Below are positions 41,635-50,279 of a stretch of DNA of 64,000 nt, one piece after another. Origin of the DNA: Selenomonas sp. AE3005 (GTDB taxonomy: Bacteria > Bacillota > Negativicutes > Selenomonadales > Selenomonadaceae). The translations under genes were made by a program, and so were the position numbers. Each line of letters starts with the position of its first letter. Positions within the stretch are counted from its first letter, which is position 1. The notes under the pieces were generated by a model. The model saw only the letters and a program-made list of their open reading frames with translations, had not been told where the DNA came from and did no database searches. The stretch covers positions 1 to 64,000 of the forward strand of contig NZ_JMME01000013.1 of NCBI RefSeq assembly GCF_000686945.1. Reading direction: 5' to 3'.

Positions 41635-44600
41635 CGGCTAAATCCTCTCTTCCTATTTTTTCCGCCATGCGGCGTTCCATTTCTTCCTCGTCAAAATTGC
41701 TAACTTCGTTGTAAGTATAACCATCTACGCCCAGCTCAAAGCCGCAGAGAACACGGTAGTTACAATACCTGCAGGCCGTGCGCTCGGAATTTTTATCATA
41801 GCGGCAGGGATTTACACGGATATCGCCGTCTAAAATGGCCCGGCCGGTGTCGCGCAGAATATAATCCACATAGCCCAGCATGAGTTCAAATTCCTGCTGC
41901 GTGCGGATATAATGCCCCTTGATGGTGGTGCTGTCCAGCTCCCCGTCTTTTTTCGTCTGCGGCTTGATATGTTCCAGGTTGGCATCAATGCTGCGGATAA
42001 CGTCCATATCAGCCAGCACCCAGCCGGGCATGGTGAGTTTCTTTTTGACAGCCTCGGCCATCGCCTCACTGCTCAGGCGTGTATCCGTGACAATGGTCGG
42101 ATTATGGAGCAGCGCGTAAAGAATGCCGGCCGGCAGGCGTTCCGTATCCTGCTGTTTTAATAGTTCCTTGGCCACCAGCACATAGACCAGCAGCTGCAGT
42201 TTCAGCCCGTAATAAACTTCAAAGAGATTGATAGCGGCCTGCCCGGTCTTGTAATCGAGCACCAGGAAATAAGGATTATCCTGATGAACGTCCAAGCGGT
42301 CAATCTGCCCCTTTAAGGACAGGGAATAGCCATTGCCCAGCGGCAGGGGGGTGAGTTGTACTTTGTCAGCAGCGTGGCCAAAGCCCTCCTCAAAATACGC
42401 CGGCTGGAACTCTGACATGGCCGCCCAGGCTGACAGGTGATTGACAGCCTGCAGGGCTGTAGCCTCCATGCGCCGCTTGTAATGGCGGTAATCGGGACGG
42501 CTCAACAGGATTTCACTTTGCAGGCGCGGTGCAATCTCCTCCACTAAGTCATGGCAGATGGCACCGCGTTTATCCTCCGGCACGTCCTGCCAGCGGCGGT
42601 TGTAGTCACGGCTTACCAGCTCGCCATACTCGCGAATAACTTCATGCAGCAGCTGGCCTAAGTCCATGTGACGGAACTCGTAGGTACGCCGTTCCGTCAG
42701 TTTCAGGCCGTAGCTGGCAAAATGGGCAAAGGGACAGCGGCGGAATTGTTCAAACTGGGTGACACTGCCGCGCAGGAATTTCCCCCGTAAGTAGATAGCC
42801 TGTGCGAGCTCCGGGGGAATATTCTCCACCTGCGCCTGCGGCGCGAGGCCGGCCAGGGCCAGCTGCAAGGGACGCTGCAAAGCCTCCTGGGACAGCGCCC
42901 AGTTATAAACGTCCTGCCAAAACTCGTCCATTTCGCCTTCATCGCGCCGACCACGCAGGGCACTGGCCAGTCCTGACACCGCCGGCCCGGGCGCAGCGAG
43001 CTGCTGTATATCATGCCGCCCCAGTGTTTCCAGCGGAATGGATACTGTCTCCAGCTCCGGAAAACACTGCCGCAAGCGTCCCACCAGCGAGGCCGGCTGC
43101 AGGCCGCTGCCCTCCTCGTCCGCCAGGGCGTAGGAAATCCAAAGATAATCACTGGCCTCCGTAAAGCCCCGGTAGAGCACAAAACGCTCACCGAAACTAC
43201 GCTCCTGTCCCCCCCGGGAAATAACGGCCGTTTCCCCGTTATCGGCCGGCATTTTTGCTAAAGCCTCTGCTAAATGCAGCCTGTCGGCGTCAGTGAACAT
43301 GCCTGTATCCACTGTGCGCCGGGGCATGGTACCGGCATTGGCCCCCAGAATGTACAGGGCTTTCGTGCCGGCTAAACTGTTCTGGTCAAACATCGCCACG
43401 GTCACATAGTCAAGACCGGGGGGAATCAGCGATAAGGACACCGCGTCCAGGCCATCGCCCAGGACAGACGCAAAATCACTCAGACTCAGTTTTTCCTGGC
43501 CGCTTATCTCCACGAGCTGGTCAAAGAAGGCCATGATATCGGCCCAAATCTGCCGGTGTTCGGCAGCCTCGGCCAGCCGGCCTTCGCCTTCGGCCACTTC
43601 CTGCCACTTGGCCAGATGAGCCGGCACTTCCAGGGCTATGAGGAAATCATACAGCGCCTGCACCTGACTTGTCACCGTGTCCGCCTGACGAATTGACTGG
43701 TCAAAATCACCCAGTGCGGCCACAGCCTGACGCCGCAGGCCGTCTATGAGCACCAGGCGCTGCTGTGTTTCCGCGTCCACGGCCTCGTCCTCCCCGTCCA
43801 GCGAGTAACGGCGGTGCCAGTTCCAGTCCTCAGCCTGCAGCCAGCGTTTACGGCCGCGCAGGCCAAACTCGAGCACATAGTTTTCCAGTTTGTCCACGTC
43901 TTCCTGCACCAACGGGAAAAAGCCCGTACGCAGGCAGCGGAAGATATTTTCGTAGTTCCAGCCCTTCTGTACCACTTCCAGGCTGGAACGCAGGAGTTCG
44001 GCCAGGGGGTGATGGATACTCTGACGCCGCCCGTCCTGAAAGAAGGGAATGCCGTAATCCTGAAAGACCAGCGGCAAAATACCATCATAATCTTCAGCAT
44101 TGCGAATAAGGACGCCGATTTCCCGGTAGCGATAGCCTTTCTCCCTTACCAGACGCAGGATATCGGTGGCCGCCGTTTCGAGCTCAATGCGGCGGTTGGC
44201 CGCCTCCACCAGCCGTATATTTTCCGGCTTGCCTGCTGCTGCCTCCACCTGCCCAAACAGCCTGGCCTCCAGCCATTTCAGCTCAGGATTATGCGCCCGC
44301 TGATTCTCCGTCAACAGGGTAACCGGCTGCCAAAAGCCTGGCTGTCCCGGGGCCAGTTCCTGCATTAACCGGCAGATATTTTCCAATGTGCGATAGGGAC
44401 GGTTAAAGAGTCCGGCCTCGCTTATGTTTTCTGCCAGCTGAAATTTCACCTGTCCCCCCGGCAGGGCCTCGCCCTGCATAGGCAGGGTAATATGCACCTT
44501 ATCTGCTGCGGCCAGAATCGCCGCGAGCACATTCATTTCCTGCGGATTGAAAAAAACAAAGCCGTCTATCCAGACTTCTGCCCCCTGCAGGAGCTGCGTC

Positions 44601-45190
44601 TCGGGAATTTTTTCCGCCAGCAGATTCATCAGGTCCTCTGCGTCATTTTTGCGGCCGGCCATGGCCGCGGCGAACTCATCAGCCAGGGTGCTTAGTTCGC
44701 GCACCTTGCCCGACAGGCGTTCCTGCCCCGTCCCCACCATGTCAGCTGCCTGCCGCAGGGTGTCCGTACTCAGGCGGTAACTTTTAATTTCCTTAATGGC
44801 CTCCGATAACGTCTCCGTAAAGCCGCGCTGCCGGGCCGCCCGGGCAAATACCGTCAGGTCTTTGTCCTTCTGATGGCGGAGCAGGAGCTTTTGCAGCAGC
44901 AGGCGCCGCCCTACATCACTTATACGGGGCAGGTCGCCGCCGGTTTCCAGCAGTATCTGCCGCGCAAAACGGCGGAAACCAAAGACATAGGCCCGAAAAA
45001 AGCCCTGTCCCGTCTTTTCCATCATGGTGGCCAGTTCCCGTTCCGTCTTATAGGTCATGTGTTCCGGCAGCAACAGGATAAGTGCCGGCCCTAAAGGCCG
45101 CGCCGTCATTTCCTGCTGCATGGCCTGCAGGCAGGCGTGTGTCTTGCCAGTGCCGGCACGGCCAATGATGAAATCTAACTTTGCTGTCAT
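41618..45190 (-). CDS. addB: Helicase-nuclease subunit AddB
   Basis: 1,190 residues. The N-terminal Walker A is GRAGTGKTHACL (about 10-21), the remnant ATPase that guides the other strand. The C-terminal nuclease has FLVLDYKTGQAA. The iron-sulfur cluster that clasps the nuclease is supplied by the Cys in FRRCPFAHFA and the cysteines in TACRYCNYRVLC. The start ATG 45190 is preceded by TGAGGAA. It is first in the addB-addA-ZIP transporter operon. Confidence 0.96.
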   Translation of the reverse strand: MTAKLDFIIGRAGTGKTHACLQAMQQEMTARPLGPALILLLPEHMTYKTERELATMMEKTGQGFFRAYVFGFRRFARQILLETGGDLPRISDVGRRLLLQKLLLRHQKDKDLTVFARAARQRGFTETLSEAIKEIKSYRLSTDTLRQAADMVGTGQERLSGKVRELSTLADEFAAAMAGRKNDAEDLMNLLAEKIPETQLLQGAEVWIDGFVFFNPQEMNVLAAILAAADKVHITLPMQGEALPGGQVKFQLAENISEAGLFNRPYRTLENICRLMQELAPGQPGFWQPVTLLTENQRAHNPELKWLEARLFGQVEAAAGKPENIRLVEAANRRIELETAATDILRLVREKGYRYREIGVLIRNAEDYDGILPLVFQDYGIPFFQDGRRQSIHHPLAELLRSSLEVVQKGWNYENIFRCLRTGFFPLVQEDVDKLENYVLEFGLRGRKRWLQAEDWNWHRRYSLDGEDEAVDAETQQRLVLIDGLRRQAVAALGDFDQSIRQADTVTSQVQALYDFLIALEVPAHLAKWQEVAEGEGRLAEAAEHRQIWADIMAFFDQLVEISGQEKLSLSDFASVLGDGLDAVSLSLIPPGLDYVTVAMFDQNSLAGTKALYILGANAGTMPRRTVDTGMFTDADRLHLAEALAKMPADNGETAVISRGGQERSFGERFVLYRGFTEASDYLWISYALADEEGSGLQPASLVGRLRQCFPELETVSIPLETLGRHDIQQLAAPGPAVSGLASALRGRRDEGEMDEFWQDVYNWALSQEALQRPLQLALAGLAPQAQVENIPPELAQAIYLRGKFLRGSVTQFEQFRRCPFAHFASYGLKLTERRTYEFRHMDLGQLLHEVIREYGELVSRDYNRRWQDVPEDKRGAICHDLVEEIAPRLQSEILLSRPDYRHYKRRMEATALQAVNHLSAWAAMSEFQPAYFEEGFGHAADKVQLTPLPLGNGYSLSLKGQIDRLDVHQDNPYFLVLDYKTGQAAINLFEVYYGLKLQLLVYVLVAKELLKQQDTERLPAGILYALLHNPTIVTDTRLSSEAMAEAVKKKLTMPGWVLADMDVIRSIDANLEHIKPQTKKDGELDSTTIKGHYIRTQQEFELMLGYVDYILRDTGRAILDGDIRVNPCRYDKNSERTACRYCNYRVLCGFELGVDGYTYNEVSNFDEEEMERRMAEKIGREDLADAIHQ

Positions 45191-45206
45191 GCTTATTCCT
45201 CAACTA

Positions 45207-45235
45207 GAAAAGCCTCCCTATAAAGGGAGGCCGTT
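45207..45235 (-). terminator. Terminator of the cheR/PaaK-like unit
   Basis: GCCTCCC and its complement around TATAAA, followed on the minus strand by TTTTC, ten bases after the PaaK-like stop. Confidence 0.82.
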
Positions 45236-45244
45236 TAACATATC

Positions 45245-46222
45245 TTACATAAAGGTAAAGGGTGTTGTCACCCGGTACAGCGTGCGGCCGCATTCGCAGG
45301 GATCTGTTTCCAGCATTACCGCCTGCCCTGTCCGGTAGCGAATCAGCGGCATGGCCTCCGCCATCAGGGTTGTCACTACGAGCTCGCCCATCTGATGCGG
45401 CTCTGTCACCACCTGGTCGCTATGGAAAGCCACTATTTCCGGATAGAAATAATCCTCCTGAATGTGATAACCCTTATGAGCCTCACACTGGTACAACATG
45501 CCGGCCATGCCCAGTTCCGCCGGTTCATAGAAGTTATAAACCTTGGCGTGGGTTCTGTCGGCAATATGACGCTGCATGGCGTTCTGTAAGCCCTGCTCAT
45601 TCAGACAGATAATCCGGTTCAGCGGATAATCAGCAATATTCTTGCCCGTGGCCTGCAGCTGGATAATCAGCTGCATGATAAGCTGCGGCGAGCTGATAAT
45701 CGTATCCATGCTGACCAGTTCCATAAAACGCAGCCATTGCCGGTAATCCGTGCCCATGTTCACCACGGTCGCGCCAATCACTTCCAAAGCGTACTGAATG
45801 TCCAGCATACGGCTGTCAGCCATATCCCCCTGCAGGGCCACTACGGAAGTCTGATTGATATCTGCGGCCACTAAAGCCCGGGCCATCATATCGACATTAT
45901 GCCCGATATCACCGTTGGTATACAGCTTGACAACTTCCCCATTCTCCTGGGACACCACGCTGAAACGCAGGATACTGGATAAGGGTGTCGTCAAAATGTC
46001 CAGCGAATCAATCTGATAAATTTCATTTGCGGTCAGGAAAGGAAGCTTGGCAATATCAGCCAGAGATTTAATATCTCCGACAGACACACCATGCTTTTCA
46101 AATTTCTGCTGGTAGAAAAAACTTTTCTCCTGCACCCAGCTCAGCTGCTTTTGCAGTCTGGCCAGCTGCAATTCCTGCAGCTTATCCCTTGCAATTAGTT
46201 CTATTTCTTGATTCGCGTACAT
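45245..46222 (-). CDS. Degenerate, truncated PaaK-like adenylate-forming protein
   Basis: 325 residues, about 100 shorter than phenylacetate-CoA ligases, which have about 430. The N-terminal half follows the family (FFYQQKFEKHGVSVGDIKSL, LPFLTANEIYQ). The ATP loop SSGTTGxP is replaced by SVVSQENGEVVKLYT, and the aromatic-Gly-Ser-Glu motif by NFYEPAELGMAG. GELVVTTLMAEAMPLIRYRTG is kept, but the protein ends at the CECGRTL segment with no C-terminal lid domain. Catalysis by the usual route is unlikely; it may bind an adenylate or acyl ligand. It lies 33 bases after cheR on the same strand and has only a weak ribosome site. An open frame with no internal stops argues against simple decay. Confidence 0.78.
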   Translation of the reverse strand: MYANQEIELIARDKLQELQLARLQKQLSWVQEKSFFYQQKFEKHGVSVGDIKSLADIAKLPFLTANEIYQIDSLDILTTPLSSILRFSVVSQENGEVVKLYTNGDIGHNVDMMARALVAADINQTSVVALQGDMADSRMLDIQYALEVIGATVVNMGTDYRQWLRFMELVSMDTIISSPQLIMQLIIQLQATGKNIADYPLNRIICLNEQGLQNAMQRHIADRTHAKVYNFYEPAELGMAGMLYQCEAHKGYHIQEDYFYPEIVAFHSDQVVTEPHQMGELVVTTLMAEAMPLIRYRTGQAVMLETDPCECGRTLYRVTTPFTFM

Positions 46223-46255
46223 GTCTAAGCTCCGTTCTCTTGCTATATTTGGGTT

Positions 46256-47047
46256 TTACGCCAGCGGTTTCTGATAGAAGAAAGGCTGGAAACTGGTATA
46301 ACCCAACTTGCGGAAGTTCAGAATTGCCTCCGTGGCGCCTACAAAGAGGATACCACCCGGTTTCAACGCCTTAAAGAAGTTTGCATAAAGCTGGTCCTTG
46401 GCCTCCTCTGTGAAGTAGATAACCACGTTACGGCAGAGGATAAGGTCAAAATTGTTTTCAAAGGGGTCCTTCAAGAGATTATGACGTTTAAACTCAATGC
46501 AGTTCTTAATATCCTGACTAACCGCGTATTTGTCACCTTCAACAGTCTTGAAGTATTTGGCCAGACGGTCAGGTTTCATGGCCTTGATTTCTTCTTTAGT
46601 ATACACGCCACGTTTCGCCTTGGCCAGGATTTCAATATCCAAATCCGATGCCAGAATGCGATGACGGGTATTCGGCGTCATTTCCTTCATTATAATGGCC
46701 AGAGAATAGGGCTCAGCGCCAATGGAACAGCCGGCACTCCAAATATTGAGTTTGGGTGAACGTTTCATCAAATCGGGAATAACATCTGTTTCCAGCTTGT
46801 CAAATTTCTCCGGGGTACGGAAAAATTCCGAGACGTTTATCGTCAGATATTCGATGAAGGCTGCGAAATCATCTTTGTTCTTGGCGGCATTATCAAAGTA
46901 TTCCGTATAGGAATTCATGCCGGCTCTGGTCACCAGGTTGCCGATACGGCGTTTCATCTGCGGCTCTTTATACAGGTCAAGGTCTATTTCCGTTTTGCCT
47001 TTTAACTTCCGTTTAAATTCCGCCCAATCCTTTTCGTCCATCATCAT
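46256..47047 (-). CDS. cheR: Chemotaxis protein methyltransferase CheR
   Basis: 263 residues. The N-terminal helical domain (LVTRAGMNSYTEYFD) precedes the SAM-dependent methyltransferase with the family signatures NVSEFFRTPEKFD, IWSAGCSIGAEPYSLAI, and LILCRNVVIYF. It methylates glutamates on chemoreceptors such as the two found in this window. Three ATGs in a row (47047, 47044, 47041) follow GGGAGGG; a later one may be the real start. It is first in a pair with the PaaK-like gene and is not part of a larger che operon here. Confidence 0.94.
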   Translation of the reverse strand: MMMDEKDWAEFKRKLKGKTEIDLDLYKEPQMKRRIGNLVTRAGMNSYTEYFDNAAKNKDDFAAFIEYLTINVSEFFRTPEKFDKLETDVIPDLMKRSPKLNIWSAGCSIGAEPYSLAIIMKEMTPNTRHRILASDLDIEILAKAKRGVYTKEEIKAMKPDRLAKYFKTVEGDKYAVSQDIKNCIEFKRHNLLKDPFENNFDLILCRNVVIYFTEEAKDQLYANFFKALKPGGILFVGATEAILNFRKLGYTSFQPFFYQKPLA

Positions 47048-47194
47048 TATTCCCTCCCAAAACCTCTGGCTGATTTCAATTTATTGCTTTAGTTACTATT
47101 CCCTTTTCCCCTGTAAAAATCCTGCCTGTTTTCTGCGAACATGTTAATTTTTTCGCAAAAAAATTCATACATCTTCCTTATTTTATCACAAATT

Positions 47195-47238
47195 AAGGCT
47201 GCTGGCACGAAAAACACGCTTTTCGCAACAGCAGCCTT
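47195..47238 (-). terminator. Hairpin after hsp20
   Basis: AAGGCTGCTG and its complement, with an A/T-rich loop, between hsp20 and cheR. The following T-run is weak on the minus strand. Confidence 0.6.
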
Positions 47239-47284
47239 GCCATTTTTTCACGCCACAGGGCGGAAAACCTCTTCTTTCACGTCG

Positions 47285-47731
47285 TCACTCGATATCAAAT
47301 ACGGTCCGGTTGTCCTCTTCCTTCTGTTTGGGCAGGACAACGTGCAAAATGCCGTTTTCAAAAGCCACGTTGACAGCCTTCTTGTCAATCATATCGATGT
47401 AGAAGGTACGTTCAAAGTCACCGGTCTTGCGCTCACGGCACAGGTATTTAATGCTCGCGTCCACCGCCTCGGCCCGCTGGGCTTTAATCCTTAAGTAATT
47501 GTCATCATCATAGGAAACGGTAATCTGTTCCTTGTAGAACCCGGGCAGCTCCGCAAAGAGTTCATAGGCCGTCTCTGTCTCAATCACATCCACCTTGAAA
47601 GAGGACAGGGCGCCGCTGACCTTGCCTAAGGGATTCAAGGACTGCTCTGCCGCATAGCTCAAAACTTTTTCCAAAACGTCATAACCCCGCTCAGCATTTT
47701 CACGGAGATTAAACGGTACTGCTCTAAACAT
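47285..47731 (-). CDS. Small heat shock protein Hsp20
   Basis: 148 residues, normal length. The alpha-crystallin domain runs from about residue 45 (VDVIETETAYELFAELPGF) to IDKKAVNVAFENGILHVVLPK, with the conserved GxL region (ENGILHVV). It holds unfolding proteins as an ATP-independent chaperone. ATG 47731 follows GGGAGGGG. No CIRCE-like inverted repeat was noticed upstream. Monocistronic. Confidence 0.93.
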   Translation of the reverse strand: MFRAVPFNLRENAERGYDVLEKVLSYAAEQSLNPLGKVSGALSSFKVDVIETETAYELFAELPGFYKEQITVSYDDDNYLRIKAQRAEAVDASIKYLCRERKTGDFERTFYIDMIDKKAVNVAFENGILHVVLPKQKEEDNRTVFDIE

Positions 47732-47816
47732 AAAAACCCCTCCCTAGTATGAATTTACTCGATATGACATATTGTACTATAATTTTCTGAAAATTGCAAG
47801 CTGACATATAGCATAA

Positions 47817-47851
47817 ACTAAAAGCCCCTACCGCAAATACGATAGGGGCTG
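47817..47851 (-). terminator. Terminator of the tRNA-Glu pair
   Basis: AGCCCCTA and its complement around a 12-base loop, followed by TTTTAG on the minus strand. Confidence 0.82.
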
Positions 47852-47859
47852 TAATTTCC

Positions 47860-47934
47860 TGGTGACACCTACGGGATTCGAACCCGTGAACCCGGCGTGA
47901 GAGGCCGGTGTCTTAACCGCTTGACGAAGGTGCC
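47860..47934 (-). tRNA. tRNA-Glu (anticodon CTC), copy 2
   Basis: 75 bases with encoded CCA. The acceptor is GGCACCT/AGGTGTC, the anticodon stem CCGGC/GCCGG, and the loop CTCTCAC gives anticodon CTC for GAG codons. It differs from its neighbour only by a compensating A-T for G-C pair in the acceptor stem. Confidence 0.95.
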
Positions 47935-47936
47935 GC

Positions 47937-48011
47937 TGGTGACGCCTACGGGATTCGAACCCGTGAACCCGGCGTGAGAGGCCGGTGTCTTAACCGCTTG
48001 ACGAAGGCGCC
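47937..48011 (-). tRNA. tRNA-Glu (anticodon CTC), copy 1
   Basis: 75 bases with encoded CCA. The acceptor is GGCGCCT/AGGCGTC, the same anticodon loop CTCTCAC. It lies two bases from the other copy and 33 bases after the glutamyl-tRNA synthetase stop, so tRNA and enzyme may share a transcript. Confidence 0.95.
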
Positions 48012-48043
48012 GCTTGTCTTAGCTGACTCAAATTATTATAGCA

Positions 48044-49498
48044 CTACGCCGTAAGGTTGGCAAGGCTTTTTTGCAGACGAGCCAAAGAATTTTCCTTGCC
48101 CAGAACGGACAGGATTTCCGTAGCACCGCCGGGAGTAACAGACTTACCGGCTACGCCGATACGCAGCACCCACATGACGAGGCCTTTTTTAAGCTCATTG
48201 GCAGCAATGTACTCCTCCAGTTTGGCATAGAGGCTGTCATTGTTCCAGTCAGACTCGCTGACATTTTCGAGCAGGGCCACGAGTTTGGGCATGAGTTCCG
48301 CGGCCTTTTCGGGGTTGACCTTGTTGCGCTTGTTGTTGTAAAGGTCAGCGTCGAAAGCCGGCATGTCAACGAGGAAGTCGATTTCTGCCTGCACATCGCT
48401 GAACCGCTGTACACGCGTCTTTAAGAGGGCTGCGACCGTCTGCCAGTTGGCCTCCAGATAGTCAGGCAGCTCCTGTACGAAGTCATGGGCACGCTTGGCA
48501 AATTCTTCATCGCTCATGGCCTTGAAATATTCGCCGTTAATCCAGCCCAGCTTGTCATAGTCAAAGACAGCCGGGGACTTGGACAGACCGTCCAGACCGA
48601 AATGGGAAATGAGTTCTTCCATGGAGAAGATTTCCTGATTGGTAGTCTTGGGGTTCCAGCCTAAGAGAGCCACATAGTTGGTGATGGCCTCCGGCAGATA
48701 ACCGAGTTTCACCAAATCGTCAAAGCTCGTAGCGCCATGACGCTTGGAGAGTTTGGAAACGCTGCCGTCCTCATTCTTGCCCATAACCGGTGCCAGATGA
48801 ATGAAGGTCGGCACTTCCCAGCCGTAGGATTCGTAAAGCAGAATGTACTTCGGCGTGGAAGTGATGAATTCCGCACCGCGCATGATATGGGTAATGCCCA
48901 TCAGATGGTCATCGATAACGTTGGCAAAGTTGTAAGTCGGCATGCCGTCACGCTTTAAGAGCACCTGGTCCTCCAGCTCGGAGTTGGGAATGGTGATGTT
49001 GCCATGCAGTACGTCAAAAAAGGTCGTGGAACCGTCCAGCGGCATCTTCTGACGGATAACGTACGGGTCACCGTTCTGCAGGTGTTGCTCGATGACAGCA
49101 GCATCAAGGTCACGGCAGGTGCGGTCGTAGCCGCCGAACTCGCCGGCAGAATGGTCCTCATCGGGGTCACAGAAACAGTAATAAGCATGACCGCTCTGCA
49201 CCAGTTCTTCCGCGTATTTCTTATAAATGTCCATACGTTCGCTCTGCACGTAAGGGCCGCAGTCACCGCCGATATCCGGGCCTTCATCAGGCACGATATG
49301 GGCCATTTCCAGAGTGCGGTTGATGAAATCCACCGCATCAGCCACATAACGGGTTCTGTCCGTATCTTCGATACGCAGAATGAAATCACCCTTCTGGGCC
49401 TTGGCATAGAGATAACCGTACAGGGCAGTACGAAGGTTGCCGATGTGCATATAGCCCGTGGGGCTTGGTGCAAAACGGGTACGAACTTTCTGACTCAC
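48044..49498 (-). CDS. gltX: Glutamyl-tRNA synthetase
   Basis: 484 residues, full length. The class I HIGH motif is FAPSPTGYMHIGNLRTALY (about 8-26), and KMSKS appears as VSKLSKRHGA (about 250-259). The C-terminal all-helical anticodon domain is present. In Firmicutes this enzyme is often non-discriminating and also charges tRNA-Gln for amidation by GatCAB. The start is GTG 49498, with AGGAGG eight bases upstream. Two tRNA-Glu genes lie directly downstream on the same strand. Confidence 0.96.
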   Translation of the reverse strand: MSQKVRTRFAPSPTGYMHIGNLRTALYGYLYAKAQKGDFILRIEDTDRTRYVADAVDFINRTLEMAHIVPDEGPDIGGDCGPYVQSERMDIYKKYAEELVQSGHAYYCFCDPDEDHSAGEFGGYDRTCRDLDAAVIEQHLQNGDPYVIRQKMPLDGSTTFFDVLHGNITIPNSELEDQVLLKRDGMPTYNFANVIDDHLMGITHIMRGAEFITSTPKYILLYESYGWEVPTFIHLAPVMGKNEDGSVSKLSKRHGATSFDDLVKLGYLPEAITNYVALLGWNPKTTNQEIFSMEELISHFGLDGLSKSPAVFDYDKLGWINGEYFKAMSDEEFAKRAHDFVQELPDYLEANWQTVAALLKTRVQRFSDVQAEIDFLVDMPAFDADLYNNKRNKVNPEKAAELMPKLVALLENVSESDWNNDSLYAKLEEYIAANELKKGLVMWVLRIGVAGKSVTPGGATEILSVLGKENSLARLQKSLANLTA

Positions 49499-49527
49499 TT
49501 AAACTTCCTCCTAATATAAACCGCTTA

Positions 49528-50151
49528 TCAGTATTTCAAGAACTGATAAAGGGCACGATACATAATCATGGTGCTGACAGCGCCAGGGTCTTCTACGCCA
49601 ATGCTGCGTTCTCCCACCAGACTGGCACGGCCCTTTCTGGCCGGAATGGTCTTGGTGTAGCTGACGCCGTCACCGGCAGCCTTGGAGGCCTCCTGCAGCA
49701 CTTCATAGAGATTCTTGTCCTCGGTATTTTCCGGCAGGAAACAATCTCTGATGGGAATCAGGGCGTCCAGAATGGTCTTATCACCCTGCTGGGCATGACC
49801 GCGGTCCTGAATGGCCTTAACAGCTGCATCGAGCAGCTTGGCAAAGCTCTGTTTGTTCATTGCCGTGTCATCGTCACAGGCCTCCGCAGCCTTGACAAAA
49901 GCAGCACCGTAGAGCGGGCCGGCCGCGCCGCCCACATTCTGGATAAGTGCCTTGCCGATGGTTTTCAGCACAGGCCCGGGCTTGGAGGTATCCTCCATTT
50001 CGTCCACAGCGTCACGCGCAGCTGTAAAACCTCTGGCCATGTTAAAGCCGTGGTCACCATCACCGGCTTTAGCGTCAATACCGGACAAATAGTCCTTCTG
50101 GGAAATGATGGTATTTGCCACAGCGTCAAATGCGTCTTTGATTCTCGACAT
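49528..50151 (-). CDS. dhaL: DhaL-type (DAK2) dihydroxyacetone kinase subunit
   Basis: 207 residues, one DAK2 domain. The ADP-binding motif with metal-ligating aspartates is GIDAKAGDGDHGFNMARGF (about 24-42), and the glycine loop is NVGGAAGPLYGAAF. In the PTS-type dihydroxyacetone kinase DhaL carries ADP and works with DhaK and DhaM; neither is in this window. DAK2 domains also occur in fatty acid kinase FakA, but the length and the motif fit DhaL. It lies 29 bases before gltX on the same strand. ATG 50151 follows AAGGAG. Confidence 0.88.
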   Translation of the reverse strand: MSRIKDAFDAVANTIISQKDYLSGIDAKAGDGDHGFNMARGFTAARDAVDEMEDTSKPGPVLKTIGKALIQNVGGAAGPLYGAAFVKAAEACDDDTAMNKQSFAKLLDAAVKAIQDRGHAQQGDKTILDALIPIRDCFLPENTEDKNLYEVLQEASKAAGDGVSYTKTIPARKGRASLVGERSIGVEDPGAVSTMIMYRALYQFLKY

Positions 50152-50279
50152 TGTTTAACTCCTTGCAGTAAAAATTTCTGTAAATTTCATCAATTGGGGA
50201 AGTAATGAATAATTTTCAAAACAGATACTAACCATTATATCACGCAGAAAACAAAGCGCAAGAGTTGATTTTACAGGAG

